Of a stretch of 64,000 bases of DNA, positions 1 to 12,476 are shown in pieces. The notes beneath the pieces are model-generated. The model ran no database searches. It was given only the letters and a program-made list of their open reading frames with translations, and was not told the DNA's origin. This DNA is from Chloranthus sessilifolius. Taxonomy: Eukaryota; Streptophyta; Magnoliopsida; Chloranthales; Chloranthaceae. The position numbers and the translations under genes were made by a program. Position 1 is the first letter of the stretch; each line of letters opens with the position of its first letter. The DNA lies in the NCBI GenBank assembly GCA_021018995.1, contig CM037586.1:153120060-153184059 (forward strand), in the 5' to 3' direction.

Positions 1-2505
1 TTGAGTAATTTTTGGTAACTTGAATTCCATTCCAAATAATACCGCTAAACGAAAAAAATTGCCCTAAGCTAAAAGAATAATTTTCAAAATTTTAAAATAT
101 ATGCATTAAACTTCTAGATAAATTTTTTAGAGAAGACCAAATGGAGGTCATTTTGGAGGTATCCTATTTAGAAAAAGTTCTCTCGACAGGGAAAAAGGTG
201 GCTGACGTGGGCCACAATCTAAAGCTTAACTTGACCAACACCAAAATTGTCACGACTCAGAATCCTAGCCAATCTCAAGGGCCTAGAATTTCGTGTTATG
301 ACACCGCATGCTTGTTAAGGTGATAAACGGACATACATATCTTATCAGAATTTAAATGAAACTGGGCTCCTAAAAATTGTGAACCAAAATTTCTTCTCAT
401 ATTAAAAATTCTCTTTAGTAAACTCACATTGAATTTTGAATCTATTATACTAAATGATCATAAATTAAAGTACGACCAACTATTGGAAAGTATTTCTAAA
501 TATTTAATACATACCTGACATCATCTAATAGGTCATCCATGTCGTCACCCTCATAAACCGCACAATCTACTAGTTCATTAAGTCCATTGGTGGGATGAGT
601 TTATTTAGTCACATAAACTCAGTGAGTTGCACAATCGATCTACCACAATCTATCCAGGTGATCATGAGTGCACCTTGTGAGTGGAAGTGAATCATTTACA
701 ATTCAATATAATAGCATAATAAAAGTTTTCATAAATATTTCATATCTATAAAGGTAAAAGGACATAACAGATTTCAGTGCATATGATACTTCTAATGCTT
801 ATAATTTTTCTTACTTGTCTTGTCAACTTAGCTTATGTGACATATCTTAAATCTTACTGTAGCTCCATACGCCTACACAACATTCTTCGTATCATAATTA
901 TTTTAGGTAAATGACCTATGTCAGGGTCGCTGTTCGAGCCTACCACATAAGGTCCACGTGTAGATAATCACCTAACTTTCATATCATATCGTAAACCACC
1001 ATCCAGCCCGATGAGGTTGCACACATAAAAATTAGTGTCCCCTTATATCGAAATATTGTCTTATCATATTGTCCTTAAGACCCGTCTTAGTTGCAGACGT
1101 TATATCCTGACGGTGGCTCGTAAGATATGGCATGTGTATAATTAAATTTCATATTCAGCTGACATTCACAGAATATCTTATCGTATTCGTATCTTACCTT
1201 ATTCATATCTTATCATATTTGTATTTTCTTATTATTTGCATACAATTTAAGTTAGAGTGAGTCATGGTGTGATATGTTTTACTAAACTATGTTTTCCAAT
1301 GGACGGGTTCAGTAGTAATCTGGATGTACTTCGTGTGACAGCCCATACTCCCATAGAGGTATTACATCTGTATATGGATGCCTAAGTGATGAAGGCTTAT
1401 AAGTCGTGTGTCATATCTTATTTCTTTTCTTATCATACATATATTTTAACGTACTTCTAAGTGATGAATATCACATAATGCAGATAAAGCCTATGATAAG
1501 AAAGCAACTAACCGTAAAGGAAATAATATTACTCGTAATATTTTGAACTATAATTCATACACACAAATTAATTATATGAAAATGTTAGAAATACTGATAT
1601 CAAATCGGTATCTATAAAAGGCTGAGTTAGATTTTAACTCCTAGATATATTAGATTAAACTCTAAAACCTTATAGAGTTAGATTATGATTTAAGATTGAC
1701 TTCGGGCGCCTTGCTTATCTTTAAAAGAGAGAATAAGATGACCTACAATGAAGGTATATGAGTTCTAAAATACATATCACAAAGTGATGTTAGATTGATC
1801 TCAACAAATAGGTATTGTTGATCTGATGAAAACCGACTGGTCATTTGTGAAATTTGGTTAAGGATTGACTCTCGTGTGACTCACACTAGTTTCGACCGTT
1901 GGATCCTTATTACACAATTTTCTGGATATGCACACCTTCATAACGTGAGTAGAAGATATATTTAAATAATTATTCGAAGCTTAGAAGGTGGGTTGGGCCT
2001 ATTCCAAAAGTTTCGGCTTCGACTTTTCAGGAATCTTTGATATAAATTGAGTCTTTGGGCTTCTTGGGCACTTAGGCCCGTCTAGGGTCTGAAGGTCAAA
2101 TAGGTCCACTTTGTGGAATCCGTGGACTCAATTAATGATTTGTGTGTCTTGTAGGATCCATATGATTAAAGACATGGACCTAGAATCCTTATGTCTTAAT
2201 TTGAGAATTTGATTATAAATTGTGTACGGGCCTATTTGGATAGTTTCTCGCAAAAATTACCTATGTGGACCACTTTAGGTGGCTCAAAGACCGAAATGTG
2301 TTTTAATCAAAATCTGATCATTGATTTAATAGATGACCAACTAATCTTTATTTTGATCTATGGGCTTCGACTCATAGGTCTATGATTCACTTAATTTAAT
2401 CGATAAAATTGGACCCTTTGACTAGTGTATATGCAGATTTACAAAAATAAGTGCAGAAAATATTCTAAGTATAAGATGAATATATTCACAGATTTTTTTT
2501 TAGTA
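1..2505. other. AT-rich DNA without a recognisable gene
   Basis: I see no open frame with recognisable protein similarity and no convincing terminal repeats. Blocks such as 460-1500 have the look of old plant LTR-retrotransposon non-coding DNA, but I found no primer site, polypurine tract or paired LTR, so I do not assign a family. Confidence 0.5.
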
Positions 2506-4142
2506 CTAGTAAGGATGCACGTGCAAATGCACATGGATTGCAGGATTAGAAATCATCTCATCCCTTGAAACTAAAATTAAATTCAATGGCTAGGATTCAC
2601 CTAGGATTTTTAATTAATATATTTATATTTTAAAAACTCTAATTATTAAACTACTACGATATCCTTTAACATATTTCAATTATATCATATCCTAGAGCAG
2701 ATTGCATGTCCTATATAACAAAAAGCAAACCCAAACGAAAATAAAAGAAGAAATCAAAGAAACCCATTGAACATTTGATTTGAGTCGATTTGCCAAGAGA
2801 GAGAGAAATAGATGTGACCTAAGATCATTCTTTTCGGTGACTCGATCACAAAAGAGTCGTTTGGAGATGGAGGTTGGGGTGCATCTCTTGGCAACCATTT
2901 CTCTCGAAGGGTATATAAATTTCATCTTATTTTAGTTTTAATGGTGGTGATTTAGTCTTCTTCTTGATGGGCCGAAGAATGGAGCGAGACGTCGAAGAAT
3001 GGAGATCCGACAATTCAAGTTCGAAAAAAATAATAACTGTATCAAAATACAAAATATGCAAAAACCCATATAATATTTCTTAATCCAAGCTTATTTATAG
3101 TCATACATAAAGTTCTTTGCTTATAAAATACACCTCTATATCGGACCATGGTGAAAACAAACTGATTTCTGTTTGTACCATCCGATACAAAATTACAAAT
3201 AACTCGATATGAAATTATATCTTATAATTCTTTTATGCCTATAACTATTGCCTCCACATCAGAGCCAGACAATGATAATAATATAAAGATATGATTGTTT
3301 TGAGTGAAACAACTAACCCATATCCCCAATTGATAAATAAAAAATAAAAAATATATTATTCCCAACAGTTAATCTCATAACACATATAAATAAATAATAA
3401 ATAAATAAATATCCACATTCATATAATCCCGAATGGAAATCTAATTGTTTCAGGATGAATAAAAAATACAAAATTTTAGACCAGATTCATGTCATCAATA
3501 AAATATAAAATTGTTCAAAAATAAATCAAAACAAATTAAGAGATATAAATAAAACAAAGACATATAAATATACATGAAATTAAGAAAAAGCGATTTGTTA
3601 ATGAGAGACTGTTTGCTTAACGAAAATCTATGAAAATCTAACTGTTTCAGGATGAATAAAAAAATACAAAATCTTGGATCAGATTCCTGTCATCAATAAA
3701 ACATAAAATTGGTCAAAAATAAATCAAAGCAAATTAAGAGACATAAATAAAACAAAGACATACATACATACCTGAAATCAAGGAAAAAATTGTGTTAATG
3801 AGAGATTGCTTGCTTAACGAGAATCTATGTATGATTTTTTATTTTTATTTTATTTTTTTCACCTTTTATTTTATAAAATTTCAATGAGGAGAAGGAGATA
3901 TTTATTAGCCTTTGTTTAAGAGAGAGAGTCGTGTACATGGGAGAGAGAGAGAGAGAATTACAGTTTATATCAGATATGAGTTATGAGATAGTTTAGAGTC
4001 CTAGTTTAATTAAAAGATTTTTAGAGTCTTAATTTAATTATCAGATTTTGTAATTACAATTGGGAGAAGGGTTGCAACTCTTAGGGGTATTTTAGTATAA
4101 AATATGACAGAAACTATTGTTACTTTTATATAGTAGTAAGGA
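2506..4142 (-). mobile_element. Candidate non-autonomous Helitron
   Basis: Read on the minus strand the segment starts with TC (TCCTTACTACTATATAAAAG), typical of plant Helitron 5' ends, and ends with CTAG. A short GTGC-aaat-GCAC stem lies about 10 nt before that end. The base before TC is A and the base after CTAG is T, as expected for insertion between A and T without a target duplication. No Rep/helicase frame is present, so it would be non-autonomous. The hairpin is weak, and only other copies with empty sites would prove the ends. Confidence 0.5.
3437..3829. repeat. Two-copy tandem duplication, unit about 197 bp
   Basis: Two imperfect copies (about 3437-3633 and 3634-3829) each run from ATCTAA(T/C)TGTTTCAGG to a segment ending in ATCTATG. 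They lie inside the candidate Helitron. Copies differ by scattered substitutions and small indels. Confidence 0.85.
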
Positions 4143-4949
4143 TTAATAATTACAAAAATAAGAATAATAAGGTTAAAGTGAGCTATCAAATTTGAAGTAC
4201 AAACTTGAATAACATGAGAACAATTCGGGAATGAGAACTTAAATTATAAATAATATTAAATTATATCAAAACTGTACATATAGAGATTGAATTAGGCTTA
4301 GGTGTGAGGTACCCAAACTTAGACGAGTACATTACTTACATTGTACGTGCTTATATAATATCATTTACTTACATTGTACTTACATTTACATTATACTTAC
4401 ATTGTACTTGATTATATAATATCATTTACGAGTCTTAGAATAATGGACTAAATTTGATATAAGTCTATAACAACTCAATGTTTGTCACTATCTAGATACC
4501 AGTGATCACAAAATATATGTATAAATATACATAATCTATATGGGCACAATTGTTTAGGCGTTTTAATATTTCTGGGGGTCCACGTCTTGATCCAGGACCA
4601 GTTTGATCATTCAAAGAATATACCAGGTGGTCAAAAATAACCTCTAGCGCAAGCGCGCCAAATTATAAGGGCAACAACCCATTGACAGAATGTAGCTGCT
4701 AAGTGTTGGACAACTAAGTGCCTGATTTTGAAGTCCTTAGGGTTTGTTTTGTTGCCACACTTGTGTACAATATGGAAGGTTATAGTACCCTCTTATTCTC
4801 AGCTGATGGGTTCAACCATAGTGTCAACCATTTGACTCTAACAGTTTTGTGAATCCACACAAAACATAAAGATGAGAAATTATAATTTTCATATAATCAT
4901 CATAAATTCATCATATATAAGTGTAAAAGCATGGATTTAGATAGATGGG
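4143..4949. other. No feature seen
   Basis: AT-rich DNA with small local repeats of TTACATTGTAC at 4330-4410. No gene, hairpin or element end is recognised. Confidence 0.5.
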
Positions 4950-6160
4950 AGGGCACTCATCTATTAGAGCGTGATCGAGAAGATTTGGCAAAGATTTTGG
5001 TTGATTCAGATCGAGGGGTTAGCGTTGACGCAAAACATATATGACATATCGCTTCAGCTTGGGTTCTTTTCGTGAAGGTTTGGTCGCAACTGGAATATGT
5101 GTGGAGAGTGTGATCAATTGTGGCTTCGTGAGGTGTGGAGCACACTTCTCAATGAATGAGAAGATGATAGTGATCCCATGTGTGATCTCGACAACAATCG
5201 TGTTTTGACAATGGGCTTCGTTGGCATGATGAAGACACTGAGAAAGAGGGAGGTGGACGGTTGTAATGCTCGCTGAAATCAAACATAGGAAGAGAAAGTT
5301 GAGGGGGGGGGGGTAGTTTGGTGGTTGCACAAATTAAAGAATAACATAGTGGATGTGGTGTTTTGATAAGGGGCTGATGTTTACCAAGTGGTATAGAAGG
5401 AGTCTCAGCGATTGTTGGAGAAGAAGGAAGGGGTTGCTCGATTGTATAGATTGTGGAGCGAGAAAAGATGCCAAGTTCTTTGGGTTTTTTTAGAGAGACA
5501 GAGGAGGTGAGAATATAATATACGTAGAGGGAGAGAGATAGAGAGAAGATGGGCGGCTGGGTTGCTGCATGGGTTAACGGGGTTAGAGAGAGAGAGAGAA
5601 ACACGTGGGTTCTTTTCTTTTGGAGGAACAAAAGAGAGGGAGAGACTGAGATTAATGGTTGCTTAGGTTAACAGTGAGAGAGAGAGAGAGAGAGAGATAT
5701 CTTGAGAGAAAGGGTTTAAATGAGGCTTGGGCTGCTGGCTGCTAAGGTCAACGGTGAGAGAGAGTGAGAGAGAGAGAGAGAAAAGAGAGGGCAGCCATTG
5801 GCCTGTGGCTATTGGGTCTCGGTGAAGTAGAGATAGAGAGAGACAGGAGTGGGCTATTGGCCTGTGGCTATTGGGTCTCGGTGAAGTAGAGATATATATA
5901 TAGAGAGAGAGAGAGAGGAGTGGGTTATTGGCCTGTGGTTGTTTGGTCTCGGTGAGATATAGAGGGGTGAGAGAGAGAGAGAGATCTTGAGAGAAAATAA
6001 TATACAATGAGGGAGAAAGAGAGGATGGGTCGGCTGCTATGTGGGGGTTTGATTGGGTAGGAAGAGACGATATATATATATATATGTAGAGAGAGAGAGG
6101 GTGAGTTGGGAGAGAGAGAGTTGTTAATTGTGAGGCTGCTTGGGTCTCGGTGAGGTATAA

Positions 6161-6194
<34 letters not shown>

Positions 6195-6245
6195 GAGAGG
6201 AGATCGGCTGGGCAAGTCGTTTGGATGAAAGGAAAGAGTCCCAAA
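4950..6245. repeat. GA/CT-rich microsatellite and minisatellite block
   Basis: Runs of (GA)n separate recurring phrases. The phrase GGCCTGTGGCTATTGGGTCTC and its variants recur at about 5800, 5859 and 5930, each followed by CGGTGA and more GA runs; related GGTCTCGGTGAG phrases occur to about 6160. Long open frames on the minus strand are low-complexity Ser/Leu-rich readings of (CT)n and are not genes. Confidence 0.8.
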
Positions 6246-6384
6246 AGGACTCTAATTGCTTTTTAGAGAATGAGCTATGATAGGGTGTGGAGCACCACGT
6301 AAAGTTTGGTGCTCATCCTCATCTAAGACCATTAAATTGAGTTATAAAAACTCAGGTCATAACAAAATGAAACAAACATGCTCT

Positions 6385-7847
6385 ATGTATTACTACCCCC
6401 ACCTTCTCCATCCTTGTCAATGGGTCCCCACATGGTTTCTTTAGTGGAACATGTGGTATTAGACAAGGGGATCATTGTCTCCTTTATTATGTACTCTTGT
6501 AATAGAAGTTTTTACTTGTATTCTTGAGCAAAGGGTTGATAAAGGGAAGATTCGTGTTCCTAAATTGTTAGGGGGGCTAGTGTTTCTCATCTTATGTTTG
6601 TCGATGATCTCCTTCTTTTTTGGATGATGACATTAGCTCTGCAAAAGTGGTGAAAGAATCTCTTGAATTCTTTCATAGATGCTCCGGTCTTATGGCAAAT
6701 GATAACAAAAGCTCAGTGATATTTAGTGAAGCTTGTCAGGCCAAAAAAGACATCCTGTATGGTTTAAACTTCAAGCAAGGACCTCTACCCATTCGCTATT
6801 TGGGCATTCCCTTATTCTCTTCAAGAATGACTCATTCTATGTGTAGTCCTCTCATTCAGAAAATTAGGAACAAATTGGAAAGTTGGAAGGGACATTTTCT
6901 TTCTCATGTTGGCAAACTTGTTTTGATTTCTTCAGTTTTGAGCAGTTTTCAGGTGTACTGGACGGGTGTATTTTTCCTTCCAAAGAGAACTATTAAGGAG
7001 ATTGAACATATCTTTTGTCAGTTTCTTTGGCGAGGACCGTCGTTGGCCCAGTCTATGCATCCCATCAGTTGGAAGAGGGTTTGTAAACCGAAAGAGGAAG
7101 GAGGTCTTGGCATTCGTAATCTTGCTGATTGGAATCATGCTGGTATGGCTAAACTTGTTTGGTCTATTGTTCAAAATGATTCTCTTTAGGCCCAAGCTAT
7201 GTGGGCTAAGTATATGGGGAGACAAAGCATTTAGAATTGTTCTTGGTCACGGGATCCTTCAGGGGCATGGAGGGGAATACTTGCTGTCAGAGATGTTGTG
7301 TTAAGAAACTGTCGGATAGTTTTGGGGAATGGGGCTACTACTAGTTTCTGGCTTGATCCTTGGGTTAATGGAAAATCTCTAATTCCTACCTTTAGCAGAA
7401 GACTTCTACTTCATTCAGGTCTTGATGAGAACACGATGGTTAACGAAGTGGCCCATGATGGAGTGTGGATGTTGCCACATCCATCAACGATTCGATTGGA
7501 AGAAGCTTGGAAGGTTGTTTATACTATTGCTGTGCCAAATTCGGATCGTCATGATAGGTGGAGTTGAGAGCCCTCAAGGGATGGGAGATTTTCTCTTTAG
7601 TCGGCTTGGCTTGCTATTAGAACCAAAGGATTAGTGGCTGAATGGAATGCCTTCATTTGGAATTCCGAAAATATTCCAAAGTACTCTTTCTGTGCATTGC
7701 AAGCAATAAACTCTAAGCTCATGACCATGGACAATCTTTGCAAAAGGAGTATTAGTATTCCGTCTAGGTGTGTTTTATGTTGGGTTGATTCAGAGAACAC
7801 TGAGCACTTATTTTTTGGTTGTGGTTATTCTCAATGGATTTGGAGAT
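6385..7847 (+). mobile_element. L1-type LINE, ORF2 reverse transcriptase to zinc-binding region (segment 1 of 3)
   Basis: The plus strand encodes the C-terminal half of a plant L1 ORF2. GIRQG (about 6455), the FVDD catalytic motif (about 6596) and RYLGIPL (about 6797) belong to the reverse transcriptase. After it comes the zf-RVT region with CVLCW and HLFFGC (about 7765-7825). The reading contains several stops and frame changes, for example TAG after NDSL near 7187, so it is dead. The 5' end is truncated inside the RT. CTCTATGT at about 6382 weakly resembles CTCTATAT after the poly-A tail at 27908 and may be a decayed target duplication. The LINE is cut by two LTR insertions and resumes at 9374 and 27703. 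Confidence 0.85.
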
Positions 7848-9373
7848 TGGTGGATTTTAAATGTAACCCTTGCAAGTGCACAAGATCTATTGCAGTATGG
7901 CAAGAACAAAGGTGTCGAACCCATAGGAAAATGTGAATTTTAATTAATTCTTTCAGAGATTTAAAAACGTCCCTAAGGAAGTACCAAAGGGTAGATTCAA
8001 TTTTACCAAAATTTATCACACTTTTCCTAAATACAGAAAAATAAATTAATCTAAACAACTAATTACCGATGAATCTAAAATAATAATTAAATGAGATCAA
8101 GGAATATGCTACCCCAGATTTATACCCCTTTTCTACCATTAAAACCTACAGTTTTATTAAAGCATCATTCACACAATCATTCGTCTATAGAGATGATTCG
8201 TAATAAAATATGATCATCAATCCGGCGTACCCTATCTAAAAATAATGACTTAGCCTATCATTACGGTATGAGTCATGTAAGAAGCATAGCGTATCTCATG
8301 ATGTTTAGATCATAACAGTAAAAATATAATCGCTCCGCAGCCTAGATCAGTCTGCAAGTCCAGATCTAGCGATTATAGCCGTTGATACGCGCAATCAACG
8401 GTCATAACAAGCATTCAATATATTTTCAATAACACAAACTTTTAGTAAAACGATTCCATGATGACAAAAAATCGACTATGGTATTAATCATAAATAAGGG
8501 TACTTATCTGGGGATCGCATCTTCCCCGATCAACTGATTTAGCCGCTCATCTTTGGTGTATGATCTCCTTGTTCATTCAAAGTCATTCCTCTTTTTATTT
8601 CTTCCAAAAGATCTTTGTTTACAATGCCTTTTCCTACATACAATCTATGCTTTTATGAACGTAAAGAAAAAATAATGCAAATCCTAAGTACAATCTATCC
8701 AGATGGAACCCTAGAAGAAGGAGAAAGAAGAACTCTTGAAAAGATGCCAAGAGGAGTCTAAAACCAAAAATAATAATAATGAATAATAATCTTCTAACAA
8801 ATTTTCTCCAAAAACTCTAAAAAAAGAAAAGCCAAAACTAACTCTCTAATTCTCTATCTCTAATTTCTCCTCTAATTTTCTATCTCTAATTCCTCCTTTT
8901 CGAAGTGTTTGATCCGCTTTAAATAGAGCCGAAGTTTCCTAGCCACAGAGGTCTTCCAACTTGAAAATTTAGGGTCGATGCATAGACCTCCCAGATTTTC
9001 GTGAATTTCTGCCGAACTTTGCATCAGATAGTGCTTCGGTATTTTGGCTATAACTTTCTGTCCCGAACTCAGATTGAGGTGATGCTTATGCCGTTGGAAA
9101 GCTGATAGAAAGTTCTACAACTTTTGTGTTTTAACAATTTCATAATTTGGCCGTCTTGAAGGTCCAAATTGATCTGCAAGTCACACTAAGTTCTCGATAA
9201 CCCAAAGTTATAGTGTTTTGACATTATTTTCAAAATTCTTGGGCTGTTTTCTGCACTTGGCTTGTATTTACCTGAAACACTTCAAATCTAATAATTCTTA
9301 TCAAATAGCTTTCATCGGATAGCTAAATGTAGGTATCTAGGGGTGAAATATCATCATATTTCACTACTCATCA
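7848..9373 (-). mobile_element. Solo LTR, Athila-like family (subfamily A), inside the LINE
   Basis: Runs TG to CA and is flanked by perfect 5-bp duplications GAGAT (7843-7847 and 9374-9378). It shares the CCTGTGGGTTCGACAC region (minus strand) and much else with the LTRs of the 9632-27702 element, but the U3-like part near 8850-9300 is different and lacks the TCAATCGATTGA palindromes. Its family LTR orientation is minus. About 1.5 kb; no internal region remains. Confidence 0.88.
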
Positions 9374-9631
9374 GAGATCCATTAAATCCAGGCTGGGAAT
9401 TAGAACTACCAACAAACCTTCGTTGCTTGAAGAGTTGAAGGACTATATGGAAAAATTTAAGGGGAAGAAAAGGAAGGATCATTTGATTCGCAATTCCTTT
9501 TGCACTGCCATCTCCTGTATTTGGAGAGAGCGGAATAACCGTATCCTCAATGATGTGATTACTCAAAGGAAGACGATTCTTCTTAATATTATTAGAGAAG
9601 TCTCCTTCCGGGTGGATTCTTTAAAGCTTCC
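9374..9631 (+). mobile_element. LINE ORF2 C-terminal segment (segment 2 of 3)
   Basis: Continuation of the LINE after the solo LTR. It reads through a typical plant L1 tail including TAISCIWRERNNRI at about 9508-9550. It is interrupted at 9631 by the Athila-like element, whose left target duplication CTTCC is 9627-9631. Confidence 0.85.
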
Positions 9632-11007
9632 TGATCGGTTTTAAAGTGTACCCTCGTAAGTGCACAAGATCTATTACAGCACGGCAAGAACAAGGGTGTC
9701 GAACCCACAGGAAAATGTGAATTTTAATTAATTCTTATAGGGACTTAAAAACATCCACAAGGAAGTACCAAGAGGCAGATTCACTTTATCAAAAACTTAA
9801 CAGACTATCCCTAAATGCAATAAAATTAACTAATCTGAGAAAAGATGATTAAAAAAAACAAATATTTTCAATGATCTAGGAATATGCTACCCCAGATTTG
9901 TACCCCTTTTCTACCATTAAAACCCACAGTTTCATTAAAGCATCATTCACACCATCATTCATCTAGAAAAATGATTCGTAAATAAATGTGATCATCAATC
10001 CGGCATATCCTATCTAAAAATAATGACTCAGCCTATCATTGCGGTATGAGTCATGTAAAAAGAATAGCATATCTCATGATGTTTAGATCACGACAGTAAA
10101 TACACAATCGCTCTGCAGCCTAGATCAACCTGCAGGCCTAGATCTAGCGATTACGGTCGCTGATTCGCGTAATCAACGGTCATAACAAGCATTCAATATA
10201 TATTCAATCACACATACTTTGAGAAAAATGATTCCATGATGACGTAAATAGACTGTGGTATTAATCATAAAAAATGGCTACTTATCTAGGGATCGCATCT
10301 TCCCTGATCAACTGATTTAGCCGCTCATCCTTGGTGTATGATCTCTTTGCCTGTTCAAAACCATTCAACTTTTCATTTCTCCCCGAAAAGTCTTTTGTTT
10401 ACAATGCCTTTTCCTAAATACAATCTATGAATGTAAAAGAAAGACAGTGCAAATCCTAAGTACAATCTACCCAGATCAAACCCTAGAAGGAGGAAAGAAG
10501 AACTCTTGAAGAATGAAAAGAGAAAGTCCCAAAATTCCAAAATGAAAAAACCTAAAAACTAAAAATGAGTAATGAATTAATAATCCTCCTCCTCACAAAG
10601 CCGTAGCTTTCATTTTATAGGGTCAAGCAAACCCTATCCCTAATAGCCTCAATCGATTGAGGATAAGTTCTCAATCGATTGACTTTTGATTCGCAAAAAG
10701 TAAGGGCAAAGCTGTCTTCTAATGTCAATCGATTGACATTCTTGTGTCAATCGATTGACACATAAGGATAGAGTCTTCATTCCTTTGTTGGATGTTGAGC
10801 TACTTCACGGATTTCAATGCTTCTTTTGACCTTTTTATCCATAGCTCTTATGCAGCCATTAATTACTTTCTTTTATACTCTTTAACGATCCAACGATCAG
10901 AAACACCTGTAATCATTAAAACCTCACAACAACCATCAGATGCTTTCATTGGATAGCTAAATATAGGAATTAGGGTGCGAAATATAGTCACATTTCGACA
11001 CCGATCA
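9632..11007 (-). repeat. 3' LTR of the Athila-like element
   Basis: 1376 bp; matches 26348-27702 along its whole length. It contains two 22-bp-spaced palindrome pairs (10649/10671 and 10725/10747). The polypurine tract abuts its inner edge at 11008. Confidence 0.92.
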
Positions 11008-11049
11008 CACCCCCAAACCTACACTTTGCTAGTCCTCGAGCAAAGAGAA

Positions 11050-11052
<3 letters not shown>

Positions 11053-11092
<40 letters not shown>
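11053..11092. repeat. (AT)n microsatellite
   Basis: A pure AT dinucleotide run in the element's 3' untranslated DNA. Confidence 0.95.
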
Positions 11093-11095
<3 letters not shown>

Positions 11096-12476
11096 AAGCA
11101 AACAAAACTAACATCCTAAAAATTTAAATGCCACTTTCGTAGGGAACACGATCGTATTTAGCGTATGCAATAAACCTTTAAACCCCTAGGTGATCCCTAG
11201 TGGAGGAGTTTTGTTTCCTGAAGGTTTTCAGTGAAGGTACCTACAAACTTCGGAGCTTATGAATTTCAGAATTTTTAGTCATGCCCTTCAAGTAGTTAGA
11301 TGACCCTGGAAAATCTTTTAAACTACATCTGACCATGTTCATTTTATTAGTGCTCATTCAATTCAATCCATTGTCTTTCAATGCTCATGTTTTATGTCTT
11401 AGAGTATTATGCAATTATCACTGCTAAAGTTCTTTTATCTGAGAAGAAGCTTAAAATAGGAACCTTTAGATTACAAGTCTAGACTCAATCCTTACCATGG
11501 GTATTTACTCACAATAAAATCACTCCTGATGAATGGTTTTACTTTTTACTCAAATGTGAAATGGAATTACAATGCAATTTAGAAAAATCTCACAAATTAT
11601 AAGAAAGAGGTGTATCAAAGAATTTTAAGAGAAATCTCATTACAAAAATATTTGTATTTTAAACATGCATATACCAAGCACCATAGACATTGTATAATCA
11701 CTCTCCACAAGGCATTTACCACTCATGATTGGATCAAAAAGGTCTTTTCTAAGGTTGTAATAGAGCTCGGTGATCGGTACCGAAATGTGATTATATTTCA
11801 CACCTTAATCCCTATATTTAGCTGTCCGATGAAAGCATATGATGGTTGTTGTGAGGTTTTTATTGATTACAGGTGCTTCTGACCGTTGGATCGTTGAAGA
11901 GCGTAAAAAGAGATAATTAAAGGCTACATAATGGCTATGGACCAAAAGGTCAAAAGAAACACAGAAATTCGTGAAGCAACTCAACAACCACTAAGAGAAA
12001 GAGGAGTCTACCCCTATGTGTCAATCAATTGACACATGAATGTCAATCAATTGACAAAAAAAGGCAAGTGGCCCTTCTCAATTTTCGAATGTAAAAGTCA
12101 ATCGATTAAGACTTCATCCTCAATCGATTGAGGTTATTCGGTATAGGGTTTGGTCGACCCTATAAAATGAAAACTACAACTTTGTAAGGGGGATTGAGGA
12201 TTATATTATTATTCATTTTTTGGTTTTGGACTCTTTTTGGCATCTTTTCAAGGGTTCTTCTTCCTCCTTCTTCTAAGGTTTGATGTGGGCAGATTGTACT
12301 TAGGATTTGCATTATTTTTCATTTACATTCATGAAAGCATAGATTGTATTTAGGAAAAGGCATTGTAAACAAAGATCTTTTGGAAGAAATGAAAAGTGGA
12401 ATGGCTTTGAATGAACAAAGAGATCATACACCAAAGATGAGCGGCTAAATCAGTTGATTGGGGAAGATGCGAATAT

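Noticed and set aside
2692-2925. 77-codon minus-strand frame
   Set aside because: Lies inside the Helitron candidate; no similarity, and AT-rich DNA gives such frames by chance.
5019-6244. Long minus-strand open frames in the GA-rich block
   Set aside because: They are Ser/Leu-rich readings of (CT)n without any domain or codon signature of a gene.
11053-11092. AT run as an origin or scaffold attachment site
   Set aside because: A simple (AT)n microsatellite; several occur in the window without any other supporting signal.
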